A stretch of DNA of 5,038 bases from Verrucomicrobiota bacterium (GTDB taxonomy: Bacteria; Verrucomicrobiota; Verrucomicrobiia; Verrucomicrobiales; Akkermansiaceae), in contig WBXE01000176.1 of the NCBI GenBank assembly GCA_008932955.1, positions 1 through 5,038 on the forward strand. Reading direction: 5' to 3'. Each line of letters opens with the position of its first letter. Within the stretch, counting starts at the first letter, position 1. This document shows positions 1 to 3,886 of this stretch, piece by piece. A program made the translations under genes and the position numbers. The notes under the pieces are model-generated. The model saw only the letters and a list, made by a program, of their open reading frames with translations, did no database searches and had not been told where the DNA came from.

Positions 1-754
1 CGTCCGAGATGGTGCTCGATAGTCCGGCGCCACCATCGGCACCCGAGCCTTGCGTATTCCCGTCAGTGCCGACAGCCCCGGCACCGCCGCCGCCGCCTGG
101 CGTGTATGGGCCGCCCCAATCAAGGCAAGCCCCGCCAGCATTGCCCTGTCCGGCCGTGGCTGCACCGCCAACGGAGGGACTGTTGACATAAGAGCCACCC
201 CCACCGGAACCGCCCGCCTTTCCATTTGCCGACCCCGAATCACCGTTGGGCGCACCGCCTCCGCCACCGATGGCGGTGGCAAACGACCCAAATACCGAGT
301 TGTCACCGTTGGTGCCAAAGCCCCCAGGGTTCCCGTTGCCCGCGCCGCCCGCACCGCCCGCACCAACGGTAATCGTATAAGCGGTGCCAGTAACGCTGGT
401 CGTGCCGGCCAGGAATCCGCCCGCGCCGCCGCCGCCGCCAGTGCTGCCACCGCCGCCGCCGCCGCCGCCAACGACCAAGTATTTGACTGTGCCGCCAGTC
501 GTCACGGTGAATGTGCCGCCGCTGGTAAAAGTATGGACGGTCACTACGTTTGCCGCCTCACGGTGGGTGGTGACGGTACCGCCCGTAGCGGCGACATAGT
601 CAGCATACGCCGAGGTGAACGAGGCGCTGAGGCCGATGGCGGCGATGGCCAAGCCGCAGAGCCTGCGCACGGGGCGCGAGTTCCATGGATTGGAGGATTG
701 GCCCGGAGGGGCGCTGGCGGGCGGGTTTGGATTATGACTCATCTTGGTTTTCAT
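1..754 (-). CDS. Secreted glycine-rich protein (Gly_rich_2-like), C-terminus beyond window
   Basis: Reading leftwards from an ATG at 754 gives 251 uninterrupted codons that run off the left edge. The N-terminus is long and Pro/Ser/Asn-rich (residues 1-28). It is followed by a signal peptide: RPVRRL, a hydrophobic stretch from about 33 to 46, and an AYA|D cleavage site at 51/52. Export by Sec is therefore expected. Residues 73-95 read VHTFTSGGTFTVTTGG then VKYLVV, and lead into Gly8 (96-103) and Gly5 (106-110). After that come Gly/Ala/Asn/Ser-rich repeats such as TVGAGGAGGAG and IGGGGGAPNG. The sequence 'TFTSxGTFTV...YLVVGGGGGGG' is the usual opening of a widespread glycine-rich domain in bacterial surface proteins and phage tail proteins (recognised from memory). 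The role is probably structural or extracellular; no enzyme motif is seen. There is no Shine-Dalgarno before 754; an alternative ATG lies at 742. Whether the missing C-terminus has a PEP-CTERM or autotransporter end cannot be seen. Confidence 0.85.
   Translation of the reverse strand, partial: MKTKMSHNPNPPASAPPGQSSNPWNSRPVRRLCGLAIAAIGLSASFTSAYADYVAATGGTVTTHREAANVVTVHTFTSGGTFTVTTGGTVKYLVVGGGGGGGGSTGGGGGAGGFLAGTTSVTGTAYTITVGAGGAGGAGNGNPGGFGTNGDNSVFGSFATAIGGGGGAPNGDSGSANGKAGGSGGGGSYVNSPSVGGAATAGQGNAGGACLDWGGPYTPGGGGGAGAVGTDGNTQGSGADGGAGLSSTISD
425..469 (-). repeat. GGC-codon microsatellite encoding Gly8 and Gly5 runs
   Basis: Two near-pure GGC codon runs (446-469 and 425-439) are separated by AGCACT (Ser-Thr). 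They encode the polyglycine core of the secreted protein. Only one codon in the longer run departs from GGC (a GGT). Such triplet runs are prone to in-frame length change by slippage. Confidence 0.8.
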
Positions 755-1209
755 AGTAATGCAGGCGAGTTGTAGGTTATTAATGGGTTGGCTTGGGGTG
801 AAATGGCCGGTTTTCAATCCATCTAGGTTGACCATTTGGTTCAAGACAACACATCCAAAGGGGAAAATACCGACATGGCTGCGGGATGCAAGAAAAAAGA
901 TAGAAAATGACCCTGCGGCGGCCTCCCTGCCCGTGCCGTGACCGGTAGGCGGGCTCTCTGATTGACGAGTGACGACTGTTGATTTTTGAATGACGAAGTG
1001 CCTTGGCAGGCTTTGCATGGGCGCTGCCAGCCGCCGTTGTTAGCTCCTGCTCGGTTCATCGATCCCATCGGAATTCAACAATAAACACTCCGCACAGGTC
1101 AATCGAAGGCGATGGGAGCGGCTGGACGAAGCATTGCCAGCTCAGCCAATCGCCCTGCCCGACAAAGGCCGGGCGCCGGTCATTGTGATGGCCGCGCAAG
1201 CGGCGGTGT

Positions 1210-1301
1210 GTGACGATTTTCCCCCTGTGAGGGGGATTTGCTCTCGCCGCCGCAGTCACGCTCCGCACCGTCACGACTTTTCGCCTAGGGGGGGGGATTT
1301 G
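1210..1301. repeat. Degenerate ~60-bp tandem duplication with hairpin and G9 tract
   Basis: The 31 bp at 1210-1240 (GTGACGATTTTCCCCC, then TGTGAGGGGGATTTG) recur at 1270-1301 as GTCACGACTTTTCGCC then a G9 tract and ATTTG. The offset is 60 bp. Each copy is followed by CGCCGCCGC (1245-1253 and 1313-1321). The first copy folds into a 6-bp hairpin, TCCCCC/GGGGGA, with a TGTGA loop (1220-1236). The second has lost the C arm and carries nine consecutive G (1288-1296). The position is downstream of ppk2, but no T-run sits where a rho-independent terminator would need one. Confidence 0.55.
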
Positions 1302-1309
1302 TAGGGAAT

Positions 1310-1331
1310 GAGCGCCGCCGCTCAGAGAGCG
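1310..1331. repeat. Alternative-pairing stem cluster just downstream of ppk2
   Basis: GAGCG-CCGC-CGCTC-AGA-GAGCG lies immediately after the ppk2 stop. The middle CGCTC can pair with either flanking GAGCG, giving two mutually exclusive 5-bp hairpins. It may protect the 3' end of the ppk2 transcript or assist its termination, but there is no U-tract, so this is inference only. Confidence 0.35.
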
Positions 1332-1335
1332 TGGC

Positions 1336-2163
1336 TCAGTCCGCCACTTGGATGGTGCCCGGGTCCCAGGTGATGGGCGGGAAGGACATATTGAGGTTTT
1401 TGAGGGTGTCCACGAGGATACGGGCGACGCAGAGGTCGCGGTACCACTTGCGATTGGCCGGCACCACATACCACGGTGCCTGCGGGGTGGAAGTGTGGGA
1501 AATCACATCCTCGTACACCCGCATGAACTCGCCCCACAAGACCCGGTCCTTGAGGTCGTCTGGATTGATCTTCCAATGCTTGTCGGGGTTGGCGAGTCGG
1601 CCCTCCAAGCGGCGTTTCTGCTCATCCTTGGAGATGTGAAGGAAAATTTTGACCAAGGTGGTTCCCTCCTCGGCGAGCATGCGTTCGAACTCGCTGACAT
1701 GACGGTAGCGGCGTTGCCAAACCGACTCGGGAGCGAGCTGTTTGACCCGCACCGCGATGATATCCTCGTAATGACTGCGATTAAAAACCACCAACTGACC
1801 GTTGGCAGGGATCTTGGAGTGGATTCGCCATAGAAAATCGTGGGCCAATTCCTCCGCGCTGGGTTTCTTGAAAGAACACACGTGGATTCCCTGCGGATCG
1901 ATGCGCGAAAACACATTCCGGATGCAGCCGTCCTTGCCGCCGGTGTCCATCGCCTGCAACACCACCAGCACACGGTGTTGGTTTTGGGCGTAGAGGACTT
2001 TTTGCAATTCCTGGAGTTCCGCGCGCAGCCGCTCAAACTGCGGTTCCTGCTCGCCCTTACCCGCATCGCCGAACAGGGACTTTTCCTGGGCATCGATCTT
2101 TTCCAGATCCACCTTCGATCCGTGTCTCACCAAATAGCGTTCGCGTGCTCCCTTGACTGGCAT
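1336..2163 (-). CDS. ppk2: Polyphosphate kinase 2, class III type (polyphosphate:AMP/ADP phosphotransferase)
   Basis: The product is a cytoplasmic P-loop kinase that transfers phosphate from polyphosphate to nucleotides. Class III members phosphorylate both AMP and ADP, so they can regenerate ATP from polyphosphate. With the ATG at 2163 the protein is 275 residues, normal for the family. Visible motifs are Walker A AMDTGGKDG (71-79), Walker B-type VVFNRSHYEDI (126-136), and an Arg/Lys-rich lid KRRLEGRLANPDKHWK (183-198). YRHVSEFERMLAEEGTT (153-169) and APWYVVPANRKWYR (229-242) are also conserved. The NRSHYED form and overall pattern match characterised class III enzymes such as that of Meiothermus ruber (from memory). 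An ATG at 2193 and a GTG at 2244 are in frame. I prefer 2163 because the family usually starts just before the YxV...L..(F/I)D segment. No Shine-Dalgarno precedes any of the three. It is apparently monocistronic, with repeats on both sides. Confidence 0.95.
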   Translation of the reverse strand: MPVKGARERYLVRHGSKVDLEKIDAQEKSLFGDAGKGEQEPQFERLRAELQELQKVLYAQNQHRVLVVLQAMDTGGKDGCIRNVFSRIDPQGIHVCSFKKPSAEELAHDFLWRIHSKIPANGQLVVFNRSHYEDIIAVRVKQLAPESVWQRRYRHVSEFERMLAEEGTTLVKIFLHISKDEQKRRLEGRLANPDKHWKINPDDLKDRVLWGEFMRVYEDVISHTSTPQAPWYVVPANRKWYRDLCVARILVDTLKNLNMSFPPITWDPGTIQVAD

Positions 2164-2288
2164 GCACGGGTTATCCACATCCACCCAGCTCATGGCAAGC
2201 CGAGAACGCGGCAGAAGCACGCGGCACACGGCGGATTTTCGCACGGTGAACCGCCACGCGGTTTAACCTAGAAAGGAAAATAGGAACC

Positions 2289-2313
2289 ACAGATTACACA
2301 GATTACACAGATA
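2289..2313. repeat. CACAGATTA 9-bp tandem repeat array
   Basis: CACAGATTA occurs twice head to tail (2289-2297, 2298-2306), followed by a near-copy CACAGATAA. It is preceded by GGAACC. Arrays of the form ACCACAGATTACACAGATTACACAGAT are, from memory, a frequent intergenic element in Verrucomicrobiota and several other phyla. The inverted partner TGTGTAATCTGTGG would be expected at the other end. Here 2388-2397 (CCGTGTAATC) and 2421-2427 (ATTGTGG) look like its decayed, interrupted remains. Confidence 0.75.
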
Positions 2314-2393
2314 ATGAAAGAGTTATGAATTGTTTGGCAGGCACCTATAGGGGGATCTGAGGAGTAGATAGATTGAGGTCTTATTTTCCGTGT

Positions 2394-2423
2394 AATCGTT
2401 CGACTGAGCTCAGTCGAACGATT
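2394..2423. repeat. Perfect 30-bp palindrome (TTCGACTGAG/CTCAGTCGAA type)
   Basis: AATCGTTCGACTGAG at 2394-2408 is followed without spacer by its exact reverse complement at 2409-2423. The core TTCGACTGAGCTCAGTCGAA belongs to a style of dispersed palindrome seen in many bacterial genomes (from memory). With no loop bases it would form a cruciform in DNA or a tight hairpin in RNA on either strand. There is no clean T-run directly after it, although GGATTTTTG follows 3 bases later on the plus strand. It could terminate a rightward transcript, but no rightward gene ends here. Confidence 0.85.
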
Positions 2424-2468
2424 GTGGATTTTTGATGTGACCAAAGGGCCAATACTCAGCCCATTGGC

Positions 2469-2540
2469 GGAGCGCCGGCTTCAGCCGGCGAGGGCCTCTT
2501 CCGCGCCGCTCATCCCCACGCCGGCTGAAGCCAGCGCTCC
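2469..2540. repeat. REP-like inverted pair GGAGCGCCGGCTTCAGCCGG
   Basis: A 22-bp arm at 2469-2490 (GGAGCGCCGGCTTCAGCCGG plus CG) is matched in inverted orientation at 2519-2540 with a single mismatch (A at 2533 where G is expected). The spacer is 28 bp. Each arm is itself palindromic: the first has GCCGGC-TTCA-GCCGGC. Two inverted REP units in this arrangement resemble a BIME, of the kind mobilised by REP-associated tyrosine transposases (family knowledge). No transposase is encoded in the window. Confidence 0.8.
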
Positions 2541-2588
2541 CTGATCGAACCCCACCCCGCATGCAGGCACCGTGCCGCGTGATGCGCC

Positions 2589-3033
2589 TCACTCCCGCCT
2601 CCTGCACCACCCGAGCAGTGCCGCAACTAGCAGCAGGCTGGCAGTGCCGGGTTCAGGAATGGTGGCCAAGATCCAGTCATTGAATGGCGCGACCCGCGTC
2701 AGATAGGTGATGTCGCCCGAGCCGCCTCGCCCCGTTGACTGTCAGCGTGTCGCCCGCCGTCACTCGGAACTTCGCGTTGGCCGCAAGCTGCCCCGCCCAG
2801 TCCCTTGCCGCGTTCCAGGTGATCACCCGGTTGGTGCCAGCCGTCATCCCTGCTCCCACGTTTCCACTCACCGTAGTCACCGGCAGCGTCCACGTCGTAC
2901 CGCCGTCCAGCGAGCCCTGCAAAGTCACCGTGTAAGGCTGCGCCCCGCCGCCGATGTCGTAGTACACATCCACCAGTCGCGTTCCGGCGCGCTGCGAGGC
3001 GCGGCCAGCACTCACGGCCAGCGGCGCTGCATG
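2589..3033 (-). pseudogene. PEP-CTERM surface-protein remnant, 5'-truncated and frameshifted
   Basis: Two minus-strand frames together encode the end of an exported protein. Frame one (about 3033 to 2730) reads ASQRAGTRLVDVYYDIGG, SLDGGTTWTLPVTTVSGNVG and TNRVITWNAARDWAGQ, ending FRVTAGDTLTVNG. From memory this is the beta-sandwich (Fn3-like) module found N-terminal in formylglycine-generating-enzyme-like secreted proteins of Verrucomicrobiota and Planctomycetota. Near the GGGG at 2730-2733 the frame shifts by +1. Frame two continues GSGDITYLTRVAPFNDWILA and then TIPEPGTASLLLVAALLGW-CRRRE-stop. This is a complete PEP-CTERM signal: PEP at 2649-2657, a hydrophobic segment and a basic tail, the kind processed by exosortase. 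Removing one G from GGGG restores a single frame. There is no signal peptide or credible start, since upstream lies repeat DNA. I infer a decayed gene, but the frameshift alone could be a base-call error. Confidence 0.75.
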
Positions 3034-3040
3034 AACGGGA

Positions 3041-3095
3041 TGGAGGATAGGCTTCCAGCCTGTCTTGCACAACGGGCTTCGAGCCTGTTGAGCCT
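3041..3095. repeat. Short palindromic repeats bounding the PEP-CTERM remnant
   Basis: AGGCT-TCC-AGCCT (3049-3061) and the imperfect palindrome AACGGGCTTCGAGCCTGTT (3071-3089) lie between the toxin stop and the remnant. On the minus strand they read ACAGGCTGGAAGCCTATCC and AACAGGCTCGAAGCCCGTT. From memory the CAGGCTGGAAGCCTG style is a recurrent intergenic repeat in this type of genome. Its position at the broken 5' edge of the remnant suggests that an insertion or recombination here removed the beginning of that gene. Confidence 0.55.
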
Positions 3096-3124
3096 GCGAA
3101 GCGGATTGCGCTCTGCCTCGAGAG

Positions 3125-3544
3125 TCACCACCAGGGTGAGAGCAACGGGATCTTTTGCCGTCCATTGCGGCGGTACACCTCGAAATCATGATCCGTGGTC
3201 CAAACCAGGGCGTCGCCGTGCAGTTCGGACATTCGCACCAGGCAGGCATCAGCCAGACTCATGGGAGTATCATGGTAGCGGTGAATGAGTTGCAGAACAT
3301 GCGGGAGATGATCGGGCAACGCGAAATCCACCCGCAGGATTTCCCGTTCCAGCAGCACGGATAATCGCTCCCTGCCATCGAACACCTTCTCCAACAGATA
3401 GAAGCATTCCGACAATACCGCCTCACAGGTTAGGCAGGCACCGGTCATGCGTTCGAGGTTGGCCTTGGCCCATGCGTGGTGTAGGTCGCGCTGAAGCAAG
3501 GCGGCCACGATCACGCCACTATCGACGATCACGGTTTTTCCCAT
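3125..3544 (-). CDS. PIN-domain ribonuclease toxin (VapC-like)
   Basis: The 139-residue length is typical for a VapC-type toxin. The PIN-domain acidic residues are visible: D8 in VIVDSG, E46 in TCEAVLSECFYLL, D99 in SLADACLVRMSEL, and D118 in WTTDHDFEVYRR. Together they should bind the metal for RNA cleavage. Family members usually cut tRNA or rRNA and halt translation; the target here is unknown. The ATG at 3544 is chosen because it begins immediately before the first PIN strand and overlaps the antitoxin by 26 nt, which implies translational coupling. No Shine-Dalgarno is evident. Upstream codons in the same frame are antisense or overlap noise from the antitoxin. The gene symbol is left blank because the partner is not a classical VapB (AbrB fold) but a ribbon-helix-helix protein. 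Confidence 0.9.
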   Translation of the reverse strand: MGKTVIVDSGVIVAALLQRDLHHAWAKANLERMTGACLTCEAVLSECFYLLEKVFDGRERLSVLLEREILRVDFALPDHLPHVLQLIHRYHDTPMSLADACLVRMSELHGDALVWTTDHDFEVYRRNGRQKIPLLSPWW

Positions 3545-3761
3545 AACCAGCCAGATGATTCTTGTTTGATGAGAGATCGCACGGGGCCGCGTCGTCCCTG
3601 ACAACGAGATCCTCCATCCGTTGCCACAGCGAGCTTGCGTTGCTCGCTCCCTGCTCGAGGCGTTCCCGCACAATCTCCGACTTGGGCACCTTGCGCTGCT
3701 CCGCCATGCGCGAGATCTCGGCAAACAGTGGATCGGGTAGTTTCACGGTGAGAGTTTTCAT
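3519..3761 (-). CDS. Ribbon-helix-helix antitoxin (CopG/Arc-like) of the PIN toxin
   Basis: The 80-residue protein starts MKTLTVKLPDPLFAEISRMA. The beta strand (TLTVKLP, 3-9), helix 1 (about 11-23) and helix 2 (PKSEIVRERLEQG, 26-38) make up a ribbon-helix-helix DNA-binding domain that would dimerise and repress its own promoter. The C-terminal part (about 50-75) has DLSSNKNHLAGYGK, matching the conserved tail that, in PIN-toxin partners of this type, precedes the toxin start and neutralises the toxin (from memory). The ATG at 3761 is favoured because the RHH strand begins right after it. In-frame upstream codons to 3836 are not domain-like. The minus strand reads ATGGCCGCATGA here, so a 3-codon frame (M-A-A) starts at 3769 and overlaps this start codon, probably by chance. 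The toxin follows with a 26-nt overlap. Confidence 0.88.
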   Translation of the reverse strand: MKTLTVKLPDPLFAEISRMAEQRKVPKSEIVRERLEQGASNASSLWQRMEDLVVRDDAAPCDLSSNKNHLAGYGKNRDRR

Positions 3762-3886
3762 GCGGCCATGGTAATACCGTTCGGGCGCGATGACAACACC
3801 AAAAACCAATATTGGATTAGGGGACAGCGAGAACAATCTTAAAATTGGCGATTGCCCCGGCGCTCATTCCACGCTGTCATGGCCCG
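3762..3886. promoter_or_regulatory. Divergent promoter/operator region between antitoxin and Ppx-like gene
   Basis: These 125 bp separate two genes transcribed away from each other, so both promoters should lie here. Leftward, TTGTCA (complement of 3791-3796) is followed after 17 nt by TACCAT (complement of 3768-3773), a weak -35/-10 pair that would give an almost leaderless antitoxin mRNA. TATTAC (complement of 3771-3776) is a better -10 but spaced only 14 nt away. Rightward, TAAAAT at 3840-3845 is a -10-like box without a good -35. CATG-CGGC-CATG (3759-3770) overlaps the antitoxin start and is a candidate RHH operator. All box assignments are inference. Confidence 0.3.

Larger units (their letters stand above)
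755..1335. other. Gene-free spacer between glycine-rich gene and ppk2
   Basis: No convincing gene was found in this 581-bp stretch on either strand. The short open frames here have no recognisable domain, no ribosome binding site and unlike-protein composition. Since both flanking genes are on the minus strand, the right part is downstream of ppk2 and the left part must hold the promoter of the glycine-rich gene; I see no clear -35/-10 pair. TGACGA occurs three times (963, 970 and 991), 7 and 21 bp apart. There is a 6-bp stem TGGCAG/CTGCCA at 1004-1029. From 1210 to 1331 there is a degenerate tandem duplication, listed separately. Confidence 0.6.
2164..2588. other. Repeat-rich spacer upstream of ppk2
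   Basis: No credible gene lies between the ppk2 start and the PEP-CTERM remnant. The AT-rich part (about 2265-2450) contrasts with the GC-rich genes. It should contain the ppk2 promoter, reading leftwards, but I cannot place -35 and -10 boxes with confidence. It holds a CACAGATTA tandem array, a 30-bp perfect palindrome and a REP-like inverted pair, each listed separately. If ppk2 starts at 2193 or 2244, its 5' codons occupy the left end. Confidence 0.6.

Noticed and set aside
50..775. 241-codon plus-strand open frame opposite the glycine-rich gene
   Set aside because: It is low-complexity Ala/Arg/Gly translation of the complement of Gly codons. The minus strand has a signal peptide and a recognisable domain opening.
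1000..1050. attC-like integron site around TTGTTAGCTCC
   Set aside because: The core does not fit GTTRRRY/RYYYAAC and no paired outer arm or integrase is present.
841..1068. Possible 75-codon minus-strand gene in the left spacer
   Set aside because: It has no ribosome binding site, no domain and an atypical composition. It covers the repeated TGACGA area and looks non-coding.
1220..1236. Rho-independent terminator for ppk2
   Set aside because: The stem is only 6 bp and on the minus strand it is not followed by a T-run.
1348..1833. 161-codon plus-strand frame opposite ppk2
   Set aside because: It is antisense to conserved PPK2 coding sequence and has no family resemblance.
1503..2093. 196-codon minus-strand frame within ppk2
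   Set aside because: It is a shifted-frame shadow of ppk2, rich in Ser/Arg/Cys with no motifs.
2289..2540. CRISPR array
   Set aside because: The repeats are 9-bp contiguous tandems or palindromes without regularly sized unique spacers, and no cas genes are seen.
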